Positions 39,072 through 48,416 are shown, counted from the stretch's first letter. The stretch: 64,000 bases of DNA from Paenibacillus sp. G2S3 (GCF_030123105.1 NZ_CP126095.1:5642001-5706000), one strand, 5' to 3'. Notes: a model not told the origin generated them from the letters alone. Program-made: numbers and translations.

Positions 39072-39488
39072 TGTGGGAATGTGCGTATTTTTGCTTTCCC
39101 AGCCCAATCACCCCCTATTTCCCACCATATATTAATATCACACCATTCGAATGGCTAAGGATTGTCCCTATCGGTTTGGCTTATTGGACTGCGGTTTATT
39201 TGGGCTCAAACGACGGTTTGGGCCTTTTCATGGATAGAGTTCCAGAGACCCCGCAGGTCGATGAAATCCATAACGGTCTGGAGATCCGCCCGAATAGTTT
39301 TGATTGTTTTGTAGATTTAGAAGAGATTGTTGTCTCAATAGAAATGAGAGTGCTAGTGCTGAGTCAATTCCTAAAGTGGACTCGAATCTTCGCCTCTTCA
39401 CTATTTCAATGGGTTTAAGATTGTGTATACGTCCAAGCCCAGTCTTTAGGTATATCTTGATCATTTTATAAGGAAGGGACGAGGAACT
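39072..39488. other. Divergent intergenic region without a supported gene
   Basis: About 420 bp between the WWE-protein pair and the repeat protein. Open frames of 115 residues (plus) and 94 residues (minus) exist, but neither has a ribosome site or recognisable sequence. It should hold the promoter of the 39489 gene. A GTTTGGGC-like motif recurs, and there is a CATTTTATA stretch close to that start, but I see no convincing promoter. Decayed coding sequence is possible. Confidence 0.4.
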
Positions 39489-40946
39489 TTGCCTAACTAT
39501 AGCTCTTTTCAAGCGAATCCTGATAATCTACGAACGCTTATATTCGGCCGGGATGCCTCGCTGATTGATCATCCGCTCACTACAGATCCAAGCGGAAATC
39601 TAACAACAATTATCCTAAATGGTACGATTTCCAGCGTGCTTGGCGCTACCATCACCGCGGGTACTTTGTCCTCCGCAGGAACAGTTACCAACATCCTTAA
39701 CGGGACTATTACTAGCGTGCTTGGCGCTACAATTACTGCGGGTACTTTGTCCTCCGCAGGAACAGTTACCAATATCCTTAACGGGACTATTACTAGCGTG
39801 CTCGGCGCTACAATTACTGCGGGTACTTTGTCCTCCGCAGGAACAGTTACTAACATCCTTAACGGGACTATTACTAGCGTGCTCGGCGCTACAATTACTG
39901 CAGGTACTTTGTCCTCCGCAGGAACAGTTACTAACATCCTTAACGGGACTATTACTAGCGTGCTCGGCGCTACAATTACTGCGGGTACTTTGTCCTCCGC
40001 AGGAACAGTTACTAACATCCTTAACGGGACTATTACTAGCGTGCTTGGTGCTACGATCACAGCAGGTACCATCACCAGCGTACTCGGAGCCACCATCACA
40101 GCCGGTACTCTATCTTCCGCTGGTACAGTAACCAATATTCTTAACGGTACCATCACCAGCGTACTCGGAGCCACCATCACAGCGGGTACTCTATCCTCTG
40201 CAGGTACGGTTACCAACATTCTCAACGGTACCATCACCAGCGTACTCGGAGCCACTATCACAGCGGGTACCCTTTCTTCCGCAGGCACGGTTACTAATAT
40301 TCTCAACGGAACTATCACCAGCGTACTCGGAGCTACGATTACTGCCGGTACTTTGTCCTCCGCAGGCACGGTTACTAATATTCTCAACGGAACTATCACC
40401 AGCGTACTCGGAGCTACGATTACTGCCGGTACTTTGTCCTCCGCAGGCACGGTTACCAACATTCTCAACGGTACCATCACCAGCGTACTCGGAGCCACTA
40501 TCACAGCGGGTACTCTGTCTTCCGCAGGTACAGTCACTAACATCCTTAACGGAACTATCACCAGCGTGCTCGGAGCTACGATTACTGCTGGTACACTAAG
40601 TAGTGTGACCTCTATTTCCCAACGCAGCTTTATTGAACAGACGACTACAGGCATTGCGACTGCTAATACCTATACACCTCTACCTGCCGTTACTACGAGC
40701 GTACTGGGAACGTATTCCTTCTTCATTAATAATACTGGGGCAAATCCAGTCAACACACGTGTAGAAATCAGTGCTGATGGAACGAACTATTTCGTCGATA
40801 CTACAGGAGATAATCCATTAGCAGCAGGCTCTATCGATGTCATAGTGCCAGCCAGATTCCTAAAATATACCCGCCTATCCTATCAATCAGCGAATTCAGG
40901 CTCTGCATCCACGATCAATGTAAGCTTCAATGCTCAGGGCACGTAA
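39489..40946 (+). CDS. Repeat protein: eleven 27-residue Ser/Thr/Asn repeats plus DUF6385-like C-domain
   Basis: The 485-residue protein starts at a TTG behind AAGGAAGGG and GAGG. It opens with a 45-residue head beginning MPNYSSF. Residues 59-472 of the coding frame are dominated by 11 full repeats of the form TLSSAGTVTNILNG + TITSVLGATITAG, with one extra 13-residue half repeat after the fifth. A globular C-terminal domain of about 110 residues (QRSFIEQTTTG to FNAQGT) resembles DUF6385. Each repeat has many Ser, Thr and Asn residues and a strand-turn rhythm that fits a beta-solenoid. There is no signal peptide. It has its own terminator and precedes three glycosyltransferase genes on the same strand, suggesting it is their acceptor. 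Confidence 0.85.
   Translation: MPNYSSFQANPDNLRTLIFGRDASLIDHPLTTDPSGNLTTIILNGTISSVLGATITAGTLSSAGTVTNILNGTITSVLGATITAGTLSSAGTVTNILNGTITSVLGATITAGTLSSAGTVTNILNGTITSVLGATITAGTLSSAGTVTNILNGTITSVLGATITAGTLSSAGTVTNILNGTITSVLGATITAGTITSVLGATITAGTLSSAGTVTNILNGTITSVLGATITAGTLSSAGTVTNILNGTITSVLGATITAGTLSSAGTVTNILNGTITSVLGATITAGTLSSAGTVTNILNGTITSVLGATITAGTLSSAGTVTNILNGTITSVLGATITAGTLSSAGTVTNILNGTITSVLGATITAGTLSSVTSISQRSFIEQTTTGIATANTYTPLPAVTTSVLGTYSFFINNTGANPVNTRVEISADGTNYFVDTTGDNPLAAGSIDVIVPARFLKYTRLSYQSANSGSASTINVSFNAQGT
39618..40592 (+). repeat. 81-bp in-frame tandem repeat array, 11 full units in two blocks
   Basis: Units are exactly 81 bp. Block A (39663-40067) has five nearly identical units, and block B (40107-40592) has six. 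The blocks encode identical amino acids but use different codons, for example GGGACTATTACTAGCGTGCT in A and GGTACCATCACCAGCGTACT in B. A 39-bp half unit (40068-40106) joins them and a divergent half unit (39618-39662) precedes block A. This is protein-level conservation with separate DNA-level homogenisation in each block. Confidence 0.95.
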
Positions 40947-40972
40947 TCCAGATGACTATCATATGCTGTAAC

Positions 40973-41010
40973 AAGAAAGAGTACATGGATATCCATGTGC
41001 TTTTTCTTTT
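40973..41010 (+). terminator. Rho-independent terminator after the repeat protein
   Basis: GTACATGGAT and ATCCATGTGC pair, flanked by AAGAAAGA and TTTTTCTTTT. It separates the repeat gene from the glycosyltransferase operon. Confidence 0.85.
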
Positions 41011-41037
41011 GTAAATGCCTTCCAAGGAGGAACAACC

Positions 41038-43080
41038 GTGAACAATATTACGCTTGGCGTCCACCTCATCGTAAAAGATGAAGCTGATCTCCTGCCCCAC
41101 TGTCTTGCAAGCGTAGCTGGTGCTGACGAAATTGTGATAATAGATACGGGTTCTACCGACGAATCCATAGCTATTGCCGAAGCGCACGGGGCTAGAGTCT
41201 TCCAACGGGAATGGACAAACGATTTCGCTGCCGCTCGTAATGAAGGGCTCATTCATGCCTCAACGAATTGGATTCTTGTTCTCGATGCCGATGAGTGCCT
41301 GCAAACCCCACTTACAGAACTCCGCAGCCTTCTGCAGAACACACAAGCTCAGGCTTTTACAGTAAACATTGATAATTGGGTAGGCATTCGACCTGAAGAT
41401 AAGGTAAAGCACAGCGCAGTTCGCTTATTCCGAAATGGACAGGGTTATCAATATAGCGGAAGAATTCATGAGGGAATTGACACATCAATCCTTAGCAAAC
41501 ATAACCCCTCAGCGATTGAACACAGTCAACTTGAGATTATTCACTTTGGATATTTACCTGAAATCATGACACGAAAAGATAAAATCAACAGAAATAGGTA
41601 CCTGCTGCGCCTCGCTTTAACCGAACATCCGGATGATCCTTTCCACTCCTATAATTTAGCAGTAAACTGCTGCCAGGACGGTCGTCTTCAGGAAGCTGAG
41701 ACGTTACTTCGTCAAGCCCTCCAGCATGTAGCACTCGAAACCTCCTATCGTCCTACGATGATTAGGGATCTCTGTAAAATATATCTTTCTCAAGGAAAAA
41801 CGAATGCGATTGACCCCTTGCTGATGATTGAACTGGAGCGTTATGGCGACTACCCTGATCTACATTTTTTATTAGGGCAATCTTTGGAGAGCCAGGGGCT
41901 TTTGGAACGAGCACTATTAGCATATCAACATGCAGAATCCATTCCTGAACATGAGGTATTTAGCGGAAAATATGTATGCGAGCAAGGAATGAGCACCTTT
42001 CGCCCCCTATATCGTATGGGTTTTATTTCACAGCGGCTTGGACTGCAGGAGGATGCTGCGAGGTTTTTTCATCGTGCACTTCAACACCATTCTTTATATA
42101 CGCCCGCCTTACAGGGGATAGCTGCTGCTTTTCAACGCCTAGCTGTACCCGATGCGGAAATTGCCACTTTACTGATCCAGCTCGTTCCGCCAACAACTTC
42201 AGCCAGTAGATCCGCGATCATGGATACTTTATTTGAGATAAATGCTTATGAGACCATTACCACCTTATCCCGAGACGTTTTTCCATTGGAATTGGATACT
42301 GCAAATGGGATCATCTCTTCACTCATCATCACCGGCAAGCTGGAAGACGCATGTATAGCTATAGAACAGCTGACTTCACTAGCTTACCAAGATAACCTAG
42401 GTTTGGAGCATAAAAAGCAGTTATGTACCCTTTGGGCCATTTGCCAATGGGAGCGATATGGGGAATTCAAAAACGACCTACTCAGTCATGCATCACATGA
42501 ACTTCGTTCTGGACTGGAGTATATTGAGCGATGCCAACGCCAGCAAGAGGTATGTCCGGTAGAAATAGAGGTAGATCACTTATATTCCTCATTCCTTTCA
42601 GACCTCATCGGGCAATCCGTAAAGCTGCAACAGCTCAGACTTAGTCATACTTTAGTGGACTTGTTCCCTGCCTATCGCTCTGAATTTGCCACAGCATTAT
42701 ATAAAGAGGGGAACTGGGAGGCCGCAGGAGAGCAATTTATTGTACTTGTACGCGATAAGACCACCGATGCAAGCGTGCTTTTTTATATTGGTGAGATGAT
42801 CTTTGACAAGGGGCATTATTCTGAAGCCAGTGAATGGTTTCAACAAGCGCTAGAACAAGAGCCTGAGCATGAATCCGCAAGGATCGGCTTATCCCTCTGT
42901 TACCTTCAGCAAGCGAAGATGAGTATGGAAGATGCTCTAAAAAGCTTAATTGATGCCCATGTTCATGGCCCATTACAGGAGGATATCAGAGCTATTCGTA
43001 AATCCATTTCCTTGCTGAATCGTACCCCATGGCACACACAGTGGAGCTTCCGTCAGAGCGAAGGGAGGTCATCCATATGA
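41038..43080 (+). CDS. GT2 glycosyltransferase fused to TPR-like repeats (680 residues)
   Basis: The GTG at 41038 follows AAGGAGG. Residues 1-110 are a GT2 catalytic core: HLIVKDEADLLPHCLAS, EIVIIDTGSTDES near residue 32, and a DAD motif in VLDADECL near residue 82 that would bind metal and nucleotide-sugar. The region after residue 200 holds several TPR-like helical pairs, including a clear one near residue 575 in VLFYIGEMIFDKGHYSEASEW. GT2 fused to TPR is also seen in SunS, which glycosylates a peptide. The stop overlaps the next start (ATGA), so the two are coupled. The acceptor is unknown. Confidence 0.88.
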   Translation: MNNITLGVHLIVKDEADLLPHCLASVAGADEIVIIDTGSTDESIAIAEAHGARVFQREWTNDFAAARNEGLIHASTNWILVLDADECLQTPLTELRSLLQNTQAQAFTVNIDNWVGIRPEDKVKHSAVRLFRNGQGYQYSGRIHEGIDTSILSKHNPSAIEHSQLEIIHFGYLPEIMTRKDKINRNRYLLRLALTEHPDDPFHSYNLAVNCCQDGRLQEAETLLRQALQHVALETSYRPTMIRDLCKIYLSQGKTNAIDPLLMIELERYGDYPDLHFLLGQSLESQGLLERALLAYQHAESIPEHEVFSGKYVCEQGMSTFRPLYRMGFISQRLGLQEDAARFFHRALQHHSLYTPALQGIAAAFQRLAVPDAEIATLLIQLVPPTTSASRSAIMDTLFEINAYETITTLSRDVFPLELDTANGIISSLIITGKLEDACIAIEQLTSLAYQDNLGLEHKKQLCTLWAICQWERYGEFKNDLLSHASHELRSGLEYIERCQRQQEVCPVEIEVDHLYSSFLSDLIGQSVKLQQLRLSHTLVDLFPAYRSEFATALYKEGNWEAAGEQFIVLVRDKTTDASVLFYIGEMIFDKGHYSEASEWFQQALEQEPEHESARIGLSLCYLQQAKMSMEDALKSLIDAHVHGPLQEDIRAIRKSISLLNRTPWHTQWSFRQSEGRSSI

Positions 43081-44498
43081 ACCGTTCAAGAAAAAATCCA
43101 CTAATTTCCTTATGCATGATCGTTAAGAACGAAGGAGATAGCTTGAACCAATGTTTAAAAAGCGTACGCGGAGTCGTCGATGAGATTATTGTAGTCGATA
43201 CTGGATCCACCGACTCTTCGGTTCAAATTGCCCTTAGCTTCGGAGCTAAAGTCATACACCACGCTTGGAGCGGCGACTTTGCAGCTGCCCGTAACGCAGG
43301 TCTCCAGCAGGCCCACGGACAATGGATTCTCGTTCTAGATGGAGATGAGGAATTGAGTGAGGAGAGCAAAGGAGAATTACTGCTGTGTGCTGAGCATATG
43401 GAGTACGAGGCGTTTTTCCTACGTATTCATAATCATAAAGGGCAAACCCCCGCTTCACAGACGATTACCGTCAATCCGATTATCCGGATGTTCCGTAATC
43501 ACCCTAATTACCGGTTTAGCGGTATCATCCACGAACAGATCGCCGAGGCCATCATAACAGCTACACCCCAGGCACCGATGCATTTGACCACTATAGTCAT
43601 CCATCATTATGGTTACGCAGAGGGGGTAGTGGTCAAGAAGGATAAAATCAAACGAAATGTCGAGCTGCTCAAAGAACAGCTAAGGCTAAATCCCAAAGAT
43701 CCTTTCCATCATTTTAATATGGCTGTTGAGTATATGCGTCTGGGGGAGTATCAACCTGCGCTAAAGCATATCCAGCAATCACTAGAAGAAGCTCCTCCTG
43801 ATACAAGTTATATCCACCTGCTGCACAAATATGAAATTCGCTCTCTTGCAGAATTAAAAGATTTCCCTGGGGCGCTTGCAGCTTGTGACCGTGGGATTAG
43901 CTCCCATCCAGATTACCCAGACTTAGCTCATATCAAAGGGGCTCTACTCTTACAATTAGGTGCCTTTGCAGAAGCCAAAGTAGCGTTGCTACAAGCGCTG
44001 GTCATCGGAGCTGCTCCTCCCGGCTACCATACTGAGGCTGGGTTTGGTTCATTTTTAACGTATTATATGCTGGGTCAATTATGTGAGGAGATGGGTGATG
44101 AGACCGAAGCCATTGCTTGCTACACCAAAACCGCACAGCTTCATCCCGAGCCGATTCCCGTCATTACTCGGCTACTGCGAGCCCTGAAATGTGCAGGTCG
44201 CGAAAGTGAGATTTACGGTTGGTTCCACGCTCATCTACCAGACTACACAGTGACTAAGAAAAGAATTCTCCTAGAATTATTACAGAGTGAGGGATGTAGT
44301 GAAGCAGCTTCACAGCTGATAAATGCCACGAAGCAGCCCCTCCCTATAGAAGCCGCATTTAATCAAGCTTCTCAACAGGGTCGTTCACAGATTTTGTTAG
44401 CGGATCGTCTGCTTGCTTCATTATCCTCTTCAGCTACCTATTCTCCAGCGGTCAAAAGAGCACGCCTCGCACTTCCGCTTTCCAAAGTTTCAGAATAG
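43077..44498 (+). CDS. GT2 glycosyltransferase fused to TPR-like repeats (473 residues)
   Basis: I start at the ATG at 43077, which overlaps the previous stop and follows GGGAGG; the longer frame from 43029 has no site. The GT2 core reads ISLCMIVKNEGDSL, VDEIIVVDTGSTDSS near residue 36 and DGD in LDGDEELSE near residue 88. TPR-like repeats follow from about residue 210 (PKDPFHHFNMAVEYMRLGEY). It is the second gene of the operon and is related to both neighbours over the catalytic core. It is probably cytoplasmic, as no signal peptide or membrane segment is seen. Confidence 0.88.
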   Translation: MNRSRKNPLISLCMIVKNEGDSLNQCLKSVRGVVDEIIVVDTGSTDSSVQIALSFGAKVIHHAWSGDFAAARNAGLQQAHGQWILVLDGDEELSEESKGELLLCAEHMEYEAFFLRIHNHKGQTPASQTITVNPIIRMFRNHPNYRFSGIIHEQIAEAIITATPQAPMHLTTIVIHHYGYAEGVVVKKDKIKRNVELLKEQLRLNPKDPFHHFNMAVEYMRLGEYQPALKHIQQSLEEAPPDTSYIHLLHKYEIRSLAELKDFPGALAACDRGISSHPDYPDLAHIKGALLLQLGAFAEAKVALLQALVIGAAPPGYHTEAGFGSFLTYYMLGQLCEEMGDETEAIACYTKTAQLHPEPIPVITRLLRALKCAGRESEIYGWFHAHLPDYTVTKKRILLELLQSEGCSEAASQLINATKQPLPIEAAFNQASQQGRSQILLADRLLASLSSSATYSPAVKRARLALPLSKVSE

Positions 44499-44512
44499 GA
44501 GGGACGTTTCCC

Positions 44513-46462
44513 ATGACCACACCCGATATCACACTTTGTATGATTGTTAAGAATGAGGCGAACCACCTGGAGAAATGCCTGTCCTCTGTGCAAGGAATCG
44601 TATCAGAAATCATCATTGTGGATACCGGGTCTGAGGATAATAGCAAAGATATAGCGCTTAAGTTTGGTGCAAAGATCATCGATATGCCTTGGGAGAATGA
44701 TTTCTCGAAAGCACGAAACCAAAGTCTGAAGCATGCAACTTCCCCCTGGATTCTGGTACTTGATGCCGATGAGGCTGTAGACCATTGGAGGAAGGATCAG
44801 GTCCAGGATCTGCTGGGCGCAGCGCATATTCACGGATATTGGCTGCCCATTATCCACTATATCGGTGATGCCCCTGAAGCGGATTTTGTTACCGATCATG
44901 TCTGTCGCCTGTTCAGAAACGATAAAAGAATCATCTTTCGTGGAATCATTCATGAGGAGACGGCCAGCAGCATTTGGGAGCTTCCTGAGGGGGAGATCGC
45001 TTACGCTGAATTGCGTATTAATCACTACGGTTATTTAGAGGATGAATTGCAACGCAAAAATAAATACCAGCGCAATTTAGCTCTCATCAATAGTGGGCTG
45101 CAGCTTCAACCAAGTCAGCCAATCCTTCGTTATGCACTTGGGGTGGAGTATTATCAACAGGAACAATATCATGCAGCGGCAGATGTACTTCTCCCATTGC
45201 TTAATGAGGTTCCAACCCAATCCGGGTATACCTCCGATATTTATCTTAAGACTGCCTACGCCTTACAACGATGTGGTCGACAGCAGGAATCCGAGGAAGT
45301 CTTTCATGCGGGGAGCTTATTGTTTCCCGATTTCACTGATTTATTAGAGGGGTATGCTGCTTTGTTGCTCGAACAAAGAAAGCTTGGTAAAGCTAGACAC
45401 TTCCTACAGCAAGCTCTGATGAGCGGGGATACGGCACAGCAATATCCTTCTTCCTCGGGAAGCGGAACGTATCGAACAGAACTACTGGCGGGCAGAGTGT
45501 GTGAGAATTTATTTCTGTATCCAAACGCGCAAAAACATTACGAGGCGGCTATACAATTCAAAACAGATTATACGGATGCGTGGAAACAGCTTGTCCCGCT
45601 AAGCCTGCTTTCTGGAGAGAGGTTAAGTCTGATATCATTGACCCGCTGCCATATTCACGCGCTCTCACCGGTTACCTTAAGCTATCTTGTGCCTGCAGCG
45701 CTCAATGCTCGTGACATTGAATGGCTGACCACTCTCTCTACTGCTCCACAATTACCGCCGGCCGTTCAGACCATTGTGCAGACTTTTCTTCCCTGTACAC
45801 AGCAGCAAGTGGGGCATAACACCCTCGCATCGCTTGAACTGCTGCTTCATGATCCATCTTTTCTTTCCGAACGTTCATCTATACTTGGCTATCTCTGGGC
45901 GTTATCCTGCCGTGCTGAAGATATAGAATCAGCCATGCAGTGGCTTATTTCCTTATTGCCATACAGACCGGGAATGTTAGCGATTCATCATATTTTAACA
46001 GGTCGTTCTGACATTAAGCCTGCTCTTTCTGATCTGAGCTACGCTACACAATTGCTGCTTCAGGTCGGTGCTTGGGATCATGTATTAACGCTCTATCGAC
46101 AATCAAAGAGTTCTTCCTTCCAATGGTGCAAGCTGCCGCAGCCCTTACTCTTTGGATTGCTTGAGGCTCCTATACCTGTAAAGAAACAGTGGTGCTCCAT
46201 CTATCTCAGTCAAAACCTTCATTATAATGCCTCAACGGACTGCGCCGAATGGCTATTATATGTGGCAATAGCTTGCTCTTGTGGGGAAATTCCAAAGATT
46301 GATCTATCAGATGAAAAAGCTTTGCACAGGATCGGGGGAACAACCGCTGCAGTGGGTCTCTCATACTACAAGCTTATGCTCGCTGCAAAAGCTTATCCCT
46401 ATGGGATATCCTCAGGTCATATTTCATGGGGGTTGCTCGTTAGATCTGCCAGTCAGACCTAG
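44513..46462 (+). CDS. GT2 glycosyltransferase fused to TPR-like repeats (649 residues)
   Basis: The ATG at 44513 follows AGGAGGG, 14 bp after the previous stop. The catalytic core has ITLCMIVKNEANHLEKCLSS, EIIIVDTGSEDNS near residue 36 and DAD in LDADEAVDHW near residue 82. A conserved RGIIHEETA loop near residue 145 matches the other two enzymes. The C-terminal 400 residues are helical and TPR-like. It completes a three-gene set of related transferases. Successive members could extend one glycan, but that order is inference. Confidence 0.88.
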   Translation: MTTPDITLCMIVKNEANHLEKCLSSVQGIVSEIIIVDTGSEDNSKDIALKFGAKIIDMPWENDFSKARNQSLKHATSPWILVLDADEAVDHWRKDQVQDLLGAAHIHGYWLPIIHYIGDAPEADFVTDHVCRLFRNDKRIIFRGIIHEETASSIWELPEGEIAYAELRINHYGYLEDELQRKNKYQRNLALINSGLQLQPSQPILRYALGVEYYQQEQYHAAADVLLPLLNEVPTQSGYTSDIYLKTAYALQRCGRQQESEEVFHAGSLLFPDFTDLLEGYAALLLEQRKLGKARHFLQQALMSGDTAQQYPSSSGSGTYRTELLAGRVCENLFLYPNAQKHYEAAIQFKTDYTDAWKQLVPLSLLSGERLSLISLTRCHIHALSPVTLSYLVPAALNARDIEWLTTLSTAPQLPPAVQTIVQTFLPCTQQQVGHNTLASLELLLHDPSFLSERSSILGYLWALSCRAEDIESAMQWLISLLPYRPGMLAIHHILTGRSDIKPALSDLSYATQLLLQVGAWDHVLTLYRQSKSSSFQWCKLPQPLLFGLLEAPIPVKKQWCSIYLSQNLHYNASTDCAEWLLYVAIACSCGEIPKIDLSDEKALHRIGGTTAAVGLSYYKLMLAAKAYPYGISSGHISWGLLVRSASQT

Positions 46463-46475
46463 CCGACTGGCAGAT
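46444..46475. terminator. Hairpin between convergent glycosyltransferase operons
   Basis: ATCTGCCAGTC and GACTGGCAGAT form a perfect 11-bp stem whose 10-nt loop contains the stop codon of the plus-strand gene. There is no strong T tract. It lies at the meeting point of the two operons and probably limits read-through. Confidence 0.6.
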
Positions 46476-46482
46476 TCGGATT

Positions 46483-47220
46483 TCAGAGCTCTTCCTTCCA
46501 TTCGACCAAATGGGGCTGCACATCTAGAATCGACTGGTACTGCTCCAGACTCCCCCAACGTCCCTCTGGATCAAGCTCCAGATAACGCGAGTATTTACGT
46601 CGAAGCTCTTCGGGTGAAACTGCCCATCCATAATGCTTCACTCGCAGCTCGGCAAGAAAGCCCGGCAATACAGAGTAGGAAAGCGGGAGCCTAGGAACAT
46701 GATGATCCATTTTCGGAAAAAAATAATGAAAATTCGGCAAGTATCGAACCAGTGTACGAGTATGCTTCGTATGGATATTCCAATGTTCATCTTCACGATA
46801 ATGGGTGGTGCCACCCCAGAAATCAAATAACCGGAAGGATACCCAGTCATACACATCCTGATCAATCAGCCGTCTCATCTCCCGTTTGGCTGCCTCTTCA
46901 TAGAACTCATCAGCGTCCACTGAGAGAAGCCAATCCGGATTCGTTGACACCGCCAAATTCCATAACGTCTGCCTTAGCTCCCACTCACGATTAAACAAGG
47001 AGGTCTCCAGTGTCACAAGCTTCGTAACCTTGGCAAAGGAACGACATAACTGTGCCGTATGATCCGTACTTCCATCATCTACAATCACAATATCATCCAC
47101 GAACTCACTTAGTTCTTCAAGCACCTGCTCCAGATACCTACCAGCTTCATTTCGAACCTGCATCATAGCGGTCAAGCGGTTACCTGCTGTTTTGCGGAGA
47201 GGCCATCTATGAGTACTCAT
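46483..47220 (-). CDS. GT2 glycosyltransferase
   Basis: The ATG at 47220 overlaps the stop of the preceding gene and has a GGAG site, giving about 245 residues; the longer frame to 47289 is not supported. The GT2 core shows LTAMMQVRNEAGRYLEQVL, DDIVIVDDGSTDH near residue 45 and DAD in LSVDADEFYEE near residue 98. The C-terminal WAVSPEELRRKYSRYLELDP segment is like that of rhamnosyl- and glucosyltransferases. It is the last gene of a minus-strand operon. No TPR region is present, unlike the convergent set. Confidence 0.88.
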   Translation of the reverse strand: MSTHRWPLRKTAGNRLTAMMQVRNEAGRYLEQVLEELSEFVDDIVIVDDGSTDHTAQLCRSFAKVTKLVTLETSLFNREWELRQTLWNLAVSTNPDWLLSVDADEFYEEAAKREMRRLIDQDVYDWVSFRLFDFWGGTTHYREDEHWNIHTKHTRTLVRYLPNFHYFFPKMDHHVPRLPLSYSVLPGFLAELRVKHYGWAVSPEELRRKYSRYLELDPEGRWGSLEQYQSILDVQPHLVEWKEEL

Positions 47221-48416
47221 CCCTCCACTCTCCTTCTCAATCGTCTTATAGCCTCTTCTAGATCCGCCATCTCTGATAAAAGCGGCCACGCCTGATTATC
47301 TTGCCCTGCCGCATTCAAGAAGCTGCGAATAGCCTCATGTCGTCTGCCATGTAGCAAATGTATTGTGCCTTCTATAACCCCATCCACGCTTCCATCCAGT
47401 TCATGCTGAAGCTCCAGCGCCTTCTCCCATTGGAAGGTCCGAATATAATTCTGAATCAGCAGCCGCTTTGCTTCTGAGGTAGTGAGCGAGCTTAGAATCC
47501 GTATTCCCGCAGCCTCATCCTCATTCAAACGGAACAGCTCAGCTCGAACAAGTTCGTACTGCCCAGAGTGAAGCCAGCCCTGCAGTCTTTCCGCCTCCAG
47601 CTTCTCTTCAGTTGTTAATGCCGTAATCGTGTACTGTTGAACAGCCGTTTCCAATTCCCCTGTCTTGACCTCTATAGCCGAAAAAAAGCGAAAATGTGAA
47701 TGAAGACAATCTAAATATTCATACAGGACCATCAGCTCAAAGGATTGCGCCAGATAACGGTTTGCTGCGGGATCGCCCAACAAGTACAGATAGGAAGCTG
47801 CCAAATAATGTACAACAGGTTGGCTGGGCAGCTTAGCGCACATGGAAATATAATAATCCGCCCGCAACTCAAGCTGGATACTAACCCAATCAGAGGATAT
47901 AGTTGGATCCTGCCACAAGTTCACTATCGCCTTCCTCCATAGCACCTCATAATCCGTAAGAAAATGTAGCCGATCTCCCTGAAAGGTGATTCCATAGGAT
48001 TCCTGCTGATCCCCGCCGAGATAGATCACACCTTCCCTGCGTAAGCTCTGCTCTAGATAAATCCTTTCGGATCGGGTGGCTACAAGGTCAGCTTTTGCGC
48101 CAAGCAAGCCACTGTATTTATCCCATAACCACTTTTTTTCTTCTTCCTGACAGCGTTCTAGCAGAGCCACTACATAGGTTGCCTGCAAGGAGAGAACCTC
48201 TGAGAGCCAATAGGGAGAAGAGACAAGAACCGTGTATTGCTTCACGTTCAGAGAATAAATATCTACAGCCGCAACGGCCCTAATCTGAGTGTTAGTCTGC
48301 TGTTCACGGGTCATTCGTCCAGCAAAGCAGACCTCTTCCCGGTCGGGAAGAAGCTCTAGCAATCTTTTATATTCGTAGTCCTCCCAAGAACCTCCGCTTA
48401 GAATTAGATATTTCAT
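47217..48416 (-). CDS. Unrecognised protein, possible GT-B-like half plus helical repeats
   Basis: The 399-residue protein starts at an ATG behind AAGGAGG and overlaps both neighbours by ATGA junctions, so the three are translationally coupled. Residues 1-140 have an alternating strand-helix pattern (KYLILSGGSWEDYEYKRLLE and later ADLVATRSERIYLEQSL) reminiscent of the N-half of GT-B glycosyltransferases. Residues 180-399 look like TPR-type helical repeats. No nucleotide-sugar motif is clear. Its position suggests a scaffold or an accessory transferase of the same pathway. Confidence 0.7.
   Translation of the reverse strand: MKYLILSGGSWEDYEYKRLLELLPDREEVCFAGRMTREQQTNTQIRAVAAVDIYSLNVKQYTVLVSSPYWLSEVLSLQATYVVALLERCQEEEKKWLWDKYSGLLGAKADLVATRSERIYLEQSLRREGVIYLGGDQQESYGITFQGDRLHFLTDYEVLWRKAIVNLWQDPTISSDWVSIQLELRADYYISMCAKLPSQPVVHYLAASYLYLLGDPAANRYLAQSFELMVLYEYLDCLHSHFRFFSAIEVKTGELETAVQQYTITALTTEEKLEAERLQGWLHSGQYELVRAELFRLNEDEAAGIRILSSLTTSEAKRLLIQNYIRTFQWEKALELQHELDGSVDGVIEGTIHLLHGRRHEAIRSFLNAAGQDNQAWPLLSEMADLEEAIRRLRRRVEG

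Noticed and set aside
39228..39512. 94-residue minus-strand frame in the island gap
   Set aside because: It overlaps the start of the repeat protein and has no ribosome site or recognisable domain; kept only as possible decayed sequence.
39663..40592. CRISPR-like impression of regular repeats
   Set aside because: There are no unique spacers; the whole unit repeats and codes for protein in frame.
39569..40654. 361-residue minus-strand open frame and 170-residue plus-strand frame across the repeat array
   Set aside because: The 81-bp unit is a multiple of three, so every frame lacking a stop in one unit stays open. No ribosome site or protein-like composition supports them.
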